This document shows positions 36,257 to 50,374 of a stretch of DNA of 64,000 bases, piece after piece. Source of the stretch: Stigmatella aurantiaca DW4/3-1. Lineage in GTDB: Bacteria; Myxococcota; Myxococcia; Myxococcales; Myxococcaceae. How positions within the stretch are numbered: the first letter of the stretch is position 1; each line of letters starts with the position of its first letter. The notes beneath the pieces were generated by a model. It was not told the origin of the DNA and did no database searches. It saw only the letters and a list, made by a program, of their open reading frames with translations. Made by a program: the position numbers and the translations under genes. The DNA lies in contig NC_014623.1 of the NCBI RefSeq assembly GCF_000165485.1, forward strand, positions 3,243,501 to 3,307,500, read 5' to 3'.

Positions 36257-36574
36257 TTAGGTAATCCCGGGGATCTTCACGCCGCCGGAGATTTTGGCCA
36301 GCTCCTTCTGCATGTGCTGACGGCTGCTCGCCAGGGCAGCGTTGACGGCGGCGGTGATGAGGTCCTCGAGCATGCCGGTGTCATTCGGATCGATGGCGGC
36401 CTTGTCGATGTGAATGCTCTGGACCTCTTGGATGCCGTTGACGACGACCTTGACGCGGCCTTCACCCGAGGAGGCTTCCACCTTCTCGTTGGCGAGCTCT
36501 TGCTTGCGCTGTTCGATCTTCTCCGTGAGCTTGTTGGCCTGCCGGATGAAGTAGTTCAGGTCGATGCCGGGCAT
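36257..36574 (-). CDS. ybaB: YbaB/EbfC nucleoid-associated protein
   Basis: 105 residues. It has the family layout: an N-terminal helix with KLTEKIEQRKQELANEKVEASSGEGRVKVVVNGIQEVQSIHID and then the short helical C-terminus. It forms small dimers that bind DNA without strict sequence. It lies between the dnaX tail and recR, as in most bacteria, and shares their transcript. Confidence 0.93.
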   Translation of the reverse strand: MPGIDLNYFIRQANKLTEKIEQRKQELANEKVEASSGEGRVKVVVNGIQEVQSIHIDKAAIDPNDTGMLEDLITAAVNAALASSRQHMQKELAKISGGVKIPGIT

Positions 36575-36668
36575 GAGACTTCCTCTTCGAGCGTAGGAGC
36601 GGCCGCCTGCCAGGGGCCGCGGTGACGGAAGGACGCGGGGCGCACCCTACCGTCGCGCGGGGGCATTG

Positions 36669-37631
36669 TCAGGCACTGTCCTCGGGAACCTCGGGGGCCG
36701 GACTGGCAGAGGGGCGCTCGGGCTCGATGACCTGGATGTGCTCGATTTCGCCTCCCAGCAGCTTCAGCACCGAGCGCACCGCGGGGTGGGAGCGGACCTT
36801 CCCCTCGGTGCTCTGGGTGTGCGCGGCGCGGGCCTGGGAGTCCTGCTCGGCGATGCTGACCGTGGAGGCCGCCACCTCGGCGGAGGCCTCCTCCACGGCG
36901 AGCTTCATGGGCCGGCCGAAGTGCTCCGCGAGCGCTTTCTCCACGACGGCCTTGCCGCTGGGCGCTCCGATGATGGAGCGGTGGAACGCCGCCGAGGGCA
37001 CATAGGCCACGCCCACCTCACCCGGGCGCAGCCACAGGAGCCGCCCGTGGGCGAGCGAGGTGCCGTGGCGGGCGCTCGCGCCGCGGACGGTTTCCACCGC
37101 CGCCCGCCAGCGTTCGGCCAGGGGGAGCGCCGGGTTGTCCCTTCCCTGGGCCACGGGTGGAGGCGGTGCTTCGGGCTCAGGCTCTTCGCCGGGCAGACAG
37201 TCCCCGGACGCACAGCCCTCGGCCGAGCCCTCTTCTGGAAAGAGGCGCTCATCGACGCTGTCGGCCACGCTCTCCGGCTTGCGCACGTTGGTGACACGCA
37301 CCACGGGCGCGGGGGTGGTGACGCGCGAGAGCGGGGTGGCCCCCGCGGGAGCAGGGGCAGGAGGCGCCACGGGCTCCGGTGGCGCTCGGGAGGGGGTGGG
37401 CTCTGGGGAAGGTGAAGCCCAGGGCCGGGAGGGCGGCACGGCGGCACCCTGGCCGTTCCGCAAGGCAGAAGCGGTCGGGGCGGGAGGAGGCTGGACGGGG
37501 GCCTGGACGGGGGCCGCCTGGATGGGGGCAGGGCGGAGGGGTTCGGGGGGACGTTCAGACGCGAAAGTTCGTGGGACCGGAGCGACCTCCGGACGCTCCG
37601 GACTGGGACTTCGTTGAGCCGTCTCCGGCGG
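36669..37631 (-). pseudogene. dnaX: dnaX tau-type C-terminal region in a shifted frame
   Basis: Open frame from 37631 (just after an in-frame TGA at 37634-37632) to 36669. It reads as a Pro/Gln/Ala-rich linker followed by about 130 residues of ordered domain (LAERWRAAVETVRGASARHGTSLAHGRLLWLRPGEVGVAYV, then HFGRPMKLAVEEASAE), the kind of domain expected at the C-terminus of the DnaX tau subunit. It has no good start of its own; the first start-like codon is TTG 37463, in the linker. It is +1 relative to the dnaX frame that ends at 37555. It is therefore either the frameshifted continuation of dnaX (programmed or by indel) or a separate short gene. The linker overlaps the gamma-type end by about 75 bp. 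Confidence 0.55.
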
Positions 37632-38781
37632 TCAGACCCTGGGCGAGCCGGTCCACCTTGGCCAGGAGGTCCGGGATGCTGCTGGACGGGGAGAGCTGGA
37701 TGGCCTTGAGCAGTGCCATCTCCAGCGCGAGCCGGGGCTGGGCGGCGCGGGAGACGTCCCACACGCAGCCGTGCACGATGTCGAACAAGCGGGCGAGCTG
37801 GGCCGAGTCCGCCTCCTGGGCCAGGGCGATGAGGGCCTTCTGCTCGGACTCCGCGAGTTCCGCGGGGGCCTCGCCCACGGCCTTGGTGACGAAGAGGTGG
37901 CGCAGTTGGAGCGCCAGTTCCTCCGCGAGCCGCTTCAGGTCCAGGCCCCGGTTGAAGGTCTCCTCCACGCGCTCGAGCACCTTGCGCGCGTCCTTGCGCA
38001 CGAGCGCCTCGGCGAAGTCCTGCACCACCGTGCGGTCGATGGCGCCCAGCGCCTCGGCCACGGACTCATCGGTGGGCTGGGCGCCGCACGAGGCGAGCAC
38101 CTGGTCCAGGAGGCTGAGGGCATCGCGCATGCCGCCCTCGGACTGACGGACCACCAGGGACAGGGAGCGGTCCGAGATGCCCGCGCCTTCCGCCTCGCAG
38201 ATCTGCTTGAGCCGCTGGAGCATGCGCGCGGCGGGGATGCGCCGGAAGTTGTGGCGCTGGCAGCGCGAGAGGATGGTGTCCGGGAGCTTGTGCGCCTCGG
38301 TGGTCGCGAAGATGAACTTCACGTGCCCGGGGGGCTCCTCCAGCGTCTTCAGGAGCGCGTTGAACGCGGCCCCCGAGAGCATGTGGACCTCGTCGATGAT
38401 GTAGATCTTGTGCCGGTCGCGCTGCGGCAGGTACTTGGCGTTCTCGCGGATCTCCCGGACGTTCTCGACGCCGTTGTTGGACGCACCGTCGATCTCGGCC
38501 ACGTCCACGGAGGTGCCCGAGGTGATCTCCGTGCAGGCCCGGCACGTGCCGCAGGGGCTCGCGGTGGGGCCTTGCTCGCAGTTGAGGGCCTTGGCGAGCA
38601 GGCGGGCGGCGGTCGTCTTGCCCACCCCGCGAGGACCGCAGAACAGGTAGGCGTGAGCCACGCGGTCCATCTTGATGGCGTTCGCGATGGTCCGGACGAT
38701 GTGCTCCTGTCCGGTCATGTCGTCGAAGGTCTGCGGGCGCCATTTGCGCGCGAGGACGAGGTAGCTCATGGGGACGATCAT
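37555..38781 (-). CDS. dnaX: DNA polymerase III subunit gamma (tau N-terminal part)
   Basis: 408 residues. The conserved start is MSYLVLARKWRPQTFDDM, whose ATG is 38769; another ATG sits four codons upstream. Walker A GPRGVGKTT is at about 49-57, a zinc finger has Cys68, Cys77, Cys80 and Cys83, and IIDEVHMLSGAAFNALLKTLEEPP and the sensor SRCQ follow. Domains I-III of the clamp loader are complete. The frame ends soon after a Gly/Ser linker (STKSQSGASGGRSGP), giving a gamma-like product, while the tau-type C-terminal domain continues in the next frame. Just before the stop an 8-bp perfect hairpin (37577-37601) is present. See the findings for the frame break. Confidence 0.9.
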   Translation of the reverse strand: MIVPMSYLVLARKWRPQTFDDMTGQEHIVRTIANAIKMDRVAHAYLFCGPRGVGKTTAARLLAKALNCEQGPTASPCGTCRACTEITSGTSVDVAEIDGASNNGVENVREIRENAKYLPQRDRHKIYIIDEVHMLSGAAFNALLKTLEEPPGHVKFIFATTEAHKLPDTILSRCQRHNFRRIPAARMLQRLKQICEAEGAGISDRSLSLVVRQSEGGMRDALSLLDQVLASCGAQPTDESVAEALGAIDRTVVQDFAEALVRKDARKVLERVEETFNRGLDLKRLAEELALQLRHLFVTKAVGEAPAELAESEQKALIALAQEADSAQLARLFDIVHGCVWDVSRAAQPRLALEMALLKAIQLSPSSSIPDLLAKVDRLAQGLTAGDGSTKSQSGASGGRSGPTNFRV

Positions 38782-38900
38782 CTAAACACGGTGGCGCAAA
38801 GGATCCATGCGCCATCCGTGGAAGCCCGCCTCTTCGGCCGGCCGAGGCGGGAAGGAGTCCACATTCCGGACTCCGGGTGCAGGAAAATTCCTGGATTCGC

Positions 38901-40439
38901 TCAGCGTTCCAGGGCTTTCAGCACCACGCCCGCGGCGTTGTGGCCCGCGGCACCAATGACACTGCCGGCCGGATGGCACCCCGCGCCGCAGAAGTAGAGC
39001 CCTTGCACCGGCGTCTCGTAGGGGAGGCGGTCGGTGAAGCCGCGCTTGTTGTCCACGTGGTGGATGTGGCCGTGGGTGATGCCGAAGTGGGACTCGATGC
39101 GCGGTGGGGTGAGGGCGAAGGTCTCCACCACCAGGTCGCTGGTGCCCGGGGCGAAGCGGTCGCAGATGGACAGGAGGTGCTGGACGTACCGCGACTCCTC
39201 TTTTTCCCAGGAGGAGCCGGCCGGCTGCGAGGGCACCCACTGCACGAAGAGGGCGGAGTTGTGGTGGCCCTGATCATCGCGGAGCGTGGGGTCGATGGGG
39301 GTGTGGAAGTACCACTCGATGGAGGGGAACTCCGAGAGCCGTCCGGCCTTCGTGTCGGCGTAGGCGCGCGCGAGGGCGCCGAGCACGTCCTTCTCTTGCG
39401 GCAGCAGGTGGATGGTGGGGCCGAACTGGCCGCGATCCTCGGGCAGGCAGGTGAAGGTGGGCAGGCCCTTGAGGCACAGGTTGACCTTGAGGGTGGTGCC
39501 CGGGGCGGCCATCGCCTCGATGCGCTGGCGGAAGTCCTTGGGCACGGCGGAGGACTCCAGCAGCCCGAGCGTGCGGAACGGATCCGCGTTGGAGACCACC
39601 ACGGAGGCGGAGATCTCCTCGCCGCTTTGGAGGACCACGCCCTTCACCACGCCGCCGTCCGTGCGGATGGAGGCCACGGGAGCGCGGGTGCGGATCTCCG
39701 CGCCGTGCCTGCGGGCCACCCGCTCCAGGGACTGGGTGACGGTGCCCATGCCGCCGCTGACGATCATCCACGTGCCGCCCGAGCCCGGCAGCCGGCACAT
39801 GTTGTGGACGAGCAGGTTCATCCCCGCGCCCGGCGTGTCGTAGCCGGCGTCCAACCCGGAGAAGGCATCCGTCACCGCGTACATGGCCTTCACGAGGTCC
39901 GACTCGAAGCCGAAGCGGTCCAGATACTCGTGGGCCGAGCCCCGGCACAGCCGGATGAAGGCGTGGCGCAGGGCGGGGCGGATGTAGCGTTCGGCGGTCT
40001 CCTCCAAGGACAGTGGTGGCAGCAGCCACGCGGGGGCCAGGTCATCGCGCATGGCCGCCAACTCGGCGTTCATGGCCTGGTTGGCCTTCCAGTCCGCCTC
40101 GGAGAAGAACTCGAGGAACTGGCGCTGCATCTCGCGCTCGTTGGAGCCGAACAGGAGGTAGCGCTTGTCGGTGGTGGGCAGGAAGTAGTGCGGATCCCTG
40201 CGCCGCAGGGGCAACTCCAGCTCCAACTCGCGCAGAATCTCCGGGGGCATGAGCCCCAGCAGGTACGCTCCCGTGGAGACGCCCAGCTTGGGCGCCGAGC
40301 GGAACGGGTACTCCGTCTTGCACGCGCCCCCCACGGTGTCCTTGTCTTCGAGGACGGTGACCTTCAGGCCGCGCCGTGCGAGCAGCGCCGCGGTGACCAG
40401 TCCATTGTGGCCTGCGCCTACGATGATGACGTCCGGCAT
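38901..40439 (-). CDS. FAD-dependent oxidoreductase (PYROXD2/phytoene-desaturase-like)
   Basis: 512 residues. The N-terminal dinucleotide-binding motif VIIVGAGHNGLVTAALLARRGLKVTVLEDKDTVGGACKTE binds FAD, and the C-terminal FAD-contact motif is GLYFCGAGCHPAGSVIGAAGHNAA. The middle part (GTWMIVSGGMGTVTQSLERVARRHGAEIRT) is the typical carotenoid-desaturase/PYROXD2 substrate region. No carotenoid genes adjoin it, so PYROXD2-type function of unknown substrate is more likely than CrtI. It diverges from the mannosyltransferase gene with about 110 bp between. Confidence 0.75.
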   Translation of the reverse strand: MPDVIIVGAGHNGLVTAALLARRGLKVTVLEDKDTVGGACKTEYPFRSAPKLGVSTGAYLLGLMPPEILRELELELPLRRRDPHYFLPTTDKRYLLFGSNEREMQRQFLEFFSEADWKANQAMNAELAAMRDDLAPAWLLPPLSLEETAERYIRPALRHAFIRLCRGSAHEYLDRFGFESDLVKAMYAVTDAFSGLDAGYDTPGAGMNLLVHNMCRLPGSGGTWMIVSGGMGTVTQSLERVARRHGAEIRTRAPVASIRTDGGVVKGVVLQSGEEISASVVVSNADPFRTLGLLESSAVPKDFRQRIEAMAAPGTTLKVNLCLKGLPTFTCLPEDRGQFGPTIHLLPQEKDVLGALARAYADTKAGRLSEFPSIEWYFHTPIDPTLRDDQGHHNSALFVQWVPSQPAGSSWEKEESRYVQHLLSICDRFAPGTSDLVVETFALTPPRIESHFGITHGHIHHVDNKRGFTDRLPYETPVQGLYFCGAGCHPAGSVIGAAGHNAAGVVLKALER

Positions 40440-40549
40440 GGTTCCCTCCAGGAGACTTCGCTCTTACCCGAGCCCGGGGTGAGGGGACAAACATCCCATG
40501 GCTTGCGTGTGGATGCCGGGGCGGTGAGAGTCGTGCCGCCACCCCCGCG

Positions 40550-41995
40550 ATGACGACCTCCACGCCCCCTCCGATGACCGAGTCCCCCGTGCCGCTTCCT
40601 TCCGAGGCGGTGACGCCCCTGGCCGCTCCGGTGGGGCGGGGGTGGCTTTGGGTCCTGGGCGCGGTGGCGCTGGCGCCGGCGGTGCTGGCGGTGGCCCAGT
40701 TGGGCCGCATCCACCCGGACGAGGTGTACCAGACGCTCGAGCCGGCCTGGTTCCGAGCCCATGGGTATGGGGTGTTGGCCTGGGAGTGGCGTGACGGGCT
40801 GCGCAACTGGGCGGTGCCGCTGCTGGCCTCGTGGTTACTGCGGCTGGCGGACCTCCTGGGCATCACCCACCCTCAAGCCTACCGGGCCGTGCTGGCGCTT
40901 CCGCAGGTGGCGCTGCACGGCTGGATGTTGATGGCCACGTACCGCTTTGCCCAGCGCAGGGGAGGACAGCGCACGGCATTGCTCGCCACGCTGCTCGTGG
41001 GCCTTTACGGTCCGGTGCTCGTCTTCGCGGGCCGGACGATGAGCGAGTCCTTGTCGGCGGCCTTCCTCGTGGTGGGCCTGGAAGCACTCGACCGGAAGGA
41101 GCGCCTGGACTCGGCCGGGTGGCTTGGCGGCCTGGCCCTGGGGTTGGCGGTGGTCACGCGCTACGGCTCGGCCGTGTTTGTCGCCGCGGCGCTCGTGGGC
41201 CTGGTGCTGGCCTCCCGGTGGCGGACGCTGGCCTTCACCTGTGCAGGGGGGGCCCTCGTGGCGCTCGCGCTGGGAGCGCTCGATGCGCTGACGTGGGGGA
41301 CGCCCTTCCACTCGTTCCTGGCCTACGTGCGCTTCAACGTCCTGTCGGGCGGCGCGGCCCGGCAGTTCGGTGCGAACCCCCCCGGCTTCTACATTCCGGT
41401 GCTCCTCGGGGCGCTTCCCCTCTGGGCCTGGGGCTCGCTGGGGCTGGCCCTGCGACAGCGCCGCAGGCTTCCCTCCCTCCCGGTGTTCTGCGCGGCGGTG
41501 TACGGGGTGGCGGTGAGCGCGACGGCGCACAAGGAGGAGCGCTTCCTGTACCCCGCGCTGGTGCTGTTGGGGGTGGCCGCGGCCCCCTCCCTGGCGGCCT
41601 GGCTCCTGGAGGAGCGTTGGCCCACCTGGCTTCGCCGGGGCGGCGTGGCCTTGGCGCTGGCGGCCACGCTGCTGCCTGCCGCCTTCTATCCGCCAGCGGA
41701 TCTCCGGGGAGATCAATTCCGGGCCATTGTCGCCGCGACCCGGGATGAGGGCGCCACGGGCCTGCTCATCGTCAACGAGGGGCTCTGGGGCTCGGGAGGC
41801 TACTTCTACATCGGCAAGAACATCCCCTGGCTCAACTGTGACTGGCCTTACGAGAGGAACTTCCGGGCCGCCATGAAGCACCGCGCCATCAACCGGGCGG
41901 TGACCTTCCAGGGCCGAGCCCTCCAGGAACTGCAAGCGGCCGGCTTCCGGGTGGTGGGGCAGGTGGGGCGGGAGACGATCCTCGCCCGCGACTGA
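40550..41995 (+). CDS. GT22-family (Alg9/PIG-B-like) mannosyltransferase
   Basis: 481 residues with about ten predicted membrane helices. The first loop has HPDEVYQTLEPAWFRAHGYGVLAWEW (His55, Asp57, Glu58; WEW 78-80) and a late loop has HKEERFLYP (from His327). These are the signature motifs of the eukaryotic dolichol-P-mannose-dependent GT22 enzymes (Alg9, Alg12, PIG-B), unlike the Pmt/ArnT GT39 family. The bacterial enzyme should transfer a sugar from a polyprenyl-phosphate donor on the outer face of the inner membrane. The acceptor is unknown. The start ATG at 40550 follows a short intergenic region shared with the oxidoreductase gene. Confidence 0.7.
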   Translation: MTTSTPPPMTESPVPLPSEAVTPLAAPVGRGWLWVLGAVALAPAVLAVAQLGRIHPDEVYQTLEPAWFRAHGYGVLAWEWRDGLRNWAVPLLASWLLRLADLLGITHPQAYRAVLALPQVALHGWMLMATYRFAQRRGGQRTALLATLLVGLYGPVLVFAGRTMSESLSAAFLVVGLEALDRKERLDSAGWLGGLALGLAVVTRYGSAVFVAAALVGLVLASRWRTLAFTCAGGALVALALGALDALTWGTPFHSFLAYVRFNVLSGGAARQFGANPPGFYIPVLLGALPLWAWGSLGLALRQRRRLPSLPVFCAAVYGVAVSATAHKEERFLYPALVLLGVAAAPSLAAWLLEERWPTWLRRGGVALALAATLLPAAFYPPADLRGDQFRAIVAATRDEGATGLLIVNEGLWGSGGYFYIGKNIPWLNCDWPYERNFRAAMKHRAINRAVTFQGRALQELQAAGFRVVGQVGRETILARD

Positions 41996-42021
41996 GCCCG
42001 GGCAGGAGGGCAGGGGCCCGC

Positions 42022-42060
42022 AAAGAGAAAGAGCCGACGCCTCGAGAGGCATCGGCTCTT
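42022..42060 (-). terminator. Intrinsic terminator of the ffs/tRNA cluster
   Basis: A 14-bp hairpin with one wobble (42029-42042 with 42047-42060) is followed on the minus strand by TCTCTTT, just beyond the SRP RNA gene. It could also stop readthrough from the plus-strand mannosyltransferase gene. Confidence 0.8.
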
Positions 42061-42070
42061 CCATAAGAAC

Positions 42071-42150
42071 GGCCGGGACACACGCGAAGGTGCGCTACCG
42101 TTGCTTCCTTCCGGACCTGGCGGGGTTCACGTCCCCACGTTGTCCCGACC
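42071..42150 (-). ncRNA. ffs: Signal recognition particle RNA (small bacterial type)
   Basis: About 80 nt on the minus strand. The ends GGTCGGGACA and TGTCCCGGCC pair over ten positions, and the apical part contains CAGGTCCGGAAGGAAGCA, the conserved Ffh-binding symmetric loop and GGAA tetraloop of 4.5S RNA. No Alu domain is present. It is the last gene of the translation cluster, 18 bp after tRNA-Ser(GGA), and followed by a terminator. Confidence 0.93.
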
Positions 42151-42167
42151 ACAACAACAACATACAA

Positions 42168-42254
42168 CGGAGGGGGTGGGATTCGAACCCACGATACCCG
42201 TTAAGATATACACGCGTTCCAGGCGTGCGCCTTCAACCGCTCGGCCACCCCTCC
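42168..42254 (-). tRNA. tRNA-Ser (anticodon GGA)
   Basis: 87 nt with the long variable arm of serine tRNAs. The acceptor arms GGAGGGG and CCCCTCC pair; the anticodon loop reads CTGGAAC. CCA is not encoded. It reads UCC and UCU codons. Confidence 0.95.
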
Positions 42255-42267
42255 AAGACACAGAGAG

Positions 42268-42354
42268 CGGAGAGCGTAGGATTCGAACCTACGGTACCGT
42301 TGCCGGTACGCCTGATTTCGAGTCAGGTGCCTTCGACCACTCGGCCAGCTCTCC
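42268..42354 (-). tRNA. tRNA-Ser (anticodon CGA)
   Basis: 87 nt with a long variable arm. Acceptor arms GGAGAGC and GCTCTCC pair; the anticodon loop reads CTCGAAA. It begins only six bases after the tadA stop codon, so it must be cut from a transcript shared with tadA or have an internal promoter. Confidence 0.95.
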
Positions 42355-42360
42355 AAATAT

Positions 42361-42825
42361 TCACTTGTCGCGCTTCTTCTCTCGCAGACGCTCGAAGAAG
42401 CCCTTGAGAAGCTGGCGGCTTTCGTCCGCCAGAATGCCACTTGTCACCTGGAGCCGGTGGTTGTGCCGGGGCTCTTCAACCAGATTGTAGAGCGAACCGG
42501 CCGCGCCCGCCTTCGGATCCAGGGTTCCGAATACCAGCCGGGTGACCCGGCCTTGGACCATGGCACCCGCGCACATCGCGCAAGGCTCCAAGGTCACGTA
42601 CAGGGTGACACCGGTGAGCCGCCAGACCCCCAGGGACCGGGCTGCCGCATCGAGCGCGAGCAGCTCCGCGTGTGCGAAGGGGTGGCGGTCGATTTCCCGG
42701 CGGTTGAAGCCCGTGCCGATGACCTGGCCCTGGTGAACCGCAACGGCGCCCACGGGCACTTCTCCGAGGGCTTCGGCTTCCCGCGCGAGCGCAAGCGCCT
42801 GCTGCATGAAAGCCTCGTCACTCAT
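42361..42825 (-). CDS. tadA: tRNA adenosine(34) deaminase TadA
   Basis: 154 residues, the usual length. The zinc site is complete: His52 and the catalytic Glu54 in the HAE motif, and Cys82/Cys85 in PCAMC. It converts A34 to inosine in tRNA-Arg(ACG), its only essential bacterial substrate. That tRNA gene ends 24 bp upstream of the tadA start, and a tRNA-Ser follows 6 bp downstream. The start ATG at 42825 lacks a clear Shine-Dalgarno sequence. Confidence 0.95.
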   Translation of the reverse strand: MSDEAFMQQALALAREAEALGEVPVGAVAVHQGQVIGTGFNRREIDRHPFAHAELLALDAAARSLGVWRLTGVTLYVTLEPCAMCAGAMVQGRVTRLVFGTLDPKAGAAGSLYNLVEEPRHNHRLQVTSGILADESRQLLKGFFERLREKKRDK

Positions 42826-42849
42826 AGAGACGCGCCGCGAGAAAGAGAG

Positions 42850-42923
42850 CGCTCCCTGGAGGATTCGAACCTCCGGCCTTCGGATTCGTAGTCCGACGCT
42901 CTATCCAGCTGAGCTAAGGGAGC
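42850..42923 (-). tRNA. tRNA-Arg (anticodon ACG)
   Basis: 74 nt. Acceptor arms GCTCCCT and AGGGAGC pair; the anticodon loop reads CTACGAA. A34 is the deamination target of TadA, encoded immediately downstream. It reads CGU, CGC and CGA after conversion to ICG. Confidence 0.95.
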
Positions 42924-42955
42924 AAGTCTTTCGACGCCGCTACAACGATAAGTGG

Positions 42956-43042
42956 CGGAGAGAGAGGGATTCGAACCCTCGATACCCTTTCGAGTATGCA
43001 GGTTTAGCAAACCTGTGCCTTCAGCCTCTCGGCCATCTCTCC
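42956..43042 (-). tRNA. tRNA-Ser (anticodon GCT)
   Basis: 87 nt with a long variable arm. Acceptor arms GGAGAGA and TCTCTCC pair; the anticodon loop reads TTGCTAA. It reads AGC and AGU codons. Confidence 0.95.
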
Positions 43043-43086
43043 AACTTTTCTCTGTCAAAGAACCGCACAAGGCAAGCACTAAATAT

Positions 43087-43173
43087 CGGAGGAGGTAGGA
43101 TTCGAACCTACGGAGAGCTTTCACCCTCTGCGGTTTTCAAGACCGCTGCCTTCAGCCGCTCGGCCACTCCTCC
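43087..43173 (-). tRNA. tRNA-Ser (anticodon TGA)
   Basis: 87 nt with a long variable arm. Acceptor arms GGAGGAG and CTCCTCC pair; the anticodon loop reads CTTGAAA. It lies 81 bp after the serS stop codon and is first in the tRNA series. Confidence 0.95.
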
Positions 43174-43254
43174 ACTTCAAGGACCGCACGGCCCGCCAAA
43201 TGCGCGGGGCCGCCCTTCTACCTCATTCTTCGCCCATTGCAATGGGGATGTGGC

Positions 43255-48736
<5,482 letters not shown>

Positions 48737-48965
48737 GGATTTCCTTCAAGAACCTGTTGGCGCGGGCGCCCGCGAGCGGGCCCGGATCAGCCCCGCGACG
48801 CGCGCAGGCTATCAGAGGGCTTTCCACGGCGGAAAGAAGGCGAACATGTTGGCGGACGGACGCCCTTGTTCTCCAGGAGGGCGGGCGGGGAGCCGGGTGC
48901 CTGGTGCTCATGAGGGCAAACAGGTTTTGCCCACCTTGCCGCGAGAGGTGGTAGACCCTTTCGCC

Positions 48966-50282
48966 ATGGATCCCACCGTCATTCTCGGCGCGGGCCTCGC
49001 GGGCCTCTCCGCCGCCCATTTCCTCAAGCGTCCCTGGCGGTTGATCGAGAAGACCGATCGCGTCGGCGGCCTCATCAAGACCGAGGTCATCGAGGGCTGC
49101 TATTTCGACCCCACGGGGCACTGGCTGCACCTGAGGGACCCCGAGATCCGGGAGTTGGTGAACACGCGCTGGCTGCCTGGACAGATGGTGAGCATCCAGC
49201 GCAAGGCGGCCATCTTCTCGCGGGGGGTCTTCACGCGCTTTCCCTACCAGGTGAACACCCACGGGCTGCCGCCGGAGGTCGTCGCGGAGAACCTGGTGGG
49301 CTACGTGGAGGCCATCTACGGCGAGAAGGGGCGCGCGCTGCGGGAGCGGGAGCCGCGCAACTTCGAGGAGTTCATCCTGCGCTACATGGGGGAGGGCTTC
49401 GCGAAGAACTTCATGGTCCCCTACAACCAGAAGCTCTGGACGGTGCACCCCCGCGAGCTGTCCGCGGCGTGGGTGGGCCGCTTCGTGCCCCGGCCCAGCC
49501 TCAAGGAAGTGGTGGATGGGGCGCTGGGGGTGGGCAGCGATGCGCTGGGCTACAACGCCTCGTTCCTGTACCCCCGCGAGGGCGGCATCGAGAGCCTCGC
49601 CCAGGCCATGCTGCGGGGTCTGGAGGGGGGCGAGGTGAGCGTTCGCACCGAGCCCACCGCGATTGACTGGAAGGCCCGCCGGGTCACGCTCTCCGACGGG
49701 CGGACCCTCGGCTACTCGGAGCTGCTGTCCACGCTGCCCTTGCCCTACCTGGTACGTCTGCTCGCGCAGGGGGCCTCGGGCGTGCCGGACGAGGTGCTGG
49801 CCGCCGCGGGCCGCCTTCGGGCAACCACGGTCACCTATGTCTGCGTGGGCGCCCGGGGAAAGAACCGGCAGCCCTGGCATTGGATCTACCTGCCCGAGAC
49901 GGAGTTCACGACCTACCGCATCGGGTCTCCGTCCGCGGTCTACGAGCCCCTGGCACCGCCCGAGACGGCCACCTTCTACGTGGAGTACAGCCACCACGGG
50001 GAGCTGTCGCCCGCCCAGTGCGAGCAGTTCGCGGTCAAGGAACTCGTCCTCTCCCAGATGGTCCACGCGCCAGAGGACATCCTCTTCGCCCGGGCCGTGG
50101 AGATTCCCCATGCCTACGTCCTCTACGACGACGCGTATGGCCCGGCGAAGGCGGAGATCCTCCGCTTCCTGGAGCACGCGCGCATCCTGACGGCCGGGCG
50201 CTATGGGCAGTGGGAGTATTCCTCCATGGAGGATGCCATCCTGGGCGGCCGGGCCTGTGCCCAGGTTCTCAACGCGCGGTGA
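48966..50282 (+). CDS. FAD-dependent oxidoreductase (UDP-galactopyranose-mutase-like)
   Basis: 438 residues from the ATG at 48966; the frame is open further upstream but without coding character. The FAD motif is TVILGAGLAGLSAAHFL, followed by VGGLIKTEVIEG and the aromatic GHWLHLRDPEI segment. PYNQKLWTVHPRELSAAWVGRFVP corresponds to the substrate loop of UDP-galactopyranose-mutase-like and protoporphyrinogen-oxidase-like enzymes. It begins a five-gene plus-strand set that looks like glycan or glycolipid synthesis. The upstream 229 bp separates it from the divergent TPR gene and should hold both promoters. Confidence 0.7.
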   Translation: MDPTVILGAGLAGLSAAHFLKRPWRLIEKTDRVGGLIKTEVIEGCYFDPTGHWLHLRDPEIRELVNTRWLPGQMVSIQRKAAIFSRGVFTRFPYQVNTHGLPPEVVAENLVGYVEAIYGEKGRALREREPRNFEEFILRYMGEGFAKNFMVPYNQKLWTVHPRELSAAWVGRFVPRPSLKEVVDGALGVGSDALGYNASFLYPREGGIESLAQAMLRGLEGGEVSVRTEPTAIDWKARRVTLSDGRTLGYSELLSTLPLPYLVRLLAQGASGVPDEVLAAAGRLRATTVTYVCVGARGKNRQPWHWIYLPETEFTTYRIGSPSAVYEPLAPPETATFYVEYSHHGELSPAQCEQFAVKELVLSQMVHAPEDILFARAVEIPHAYVLYDDAYGPAKAEILRFLEHARILTAGRYGQWEYSSMEDAILGGRACAQVLNAR

Positions 50283-50374
50283 CCGCGGGAAGGCATGTTC
50301 CTCATCTCGGCTGTCGACGGGTCGCCGGGAGCGTGCTAGGCCGCGCCCTCTGACCTGCACGGCATCCCTCGACC

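Noticed and set aside
37555-37660. E. coli-type -1 slippery site or Thermus-type A-run in dnaX
   Set aside because: No A-AAA-AAG-like heptamer and no long A or T run is present, and the required shift is +1, not -1.
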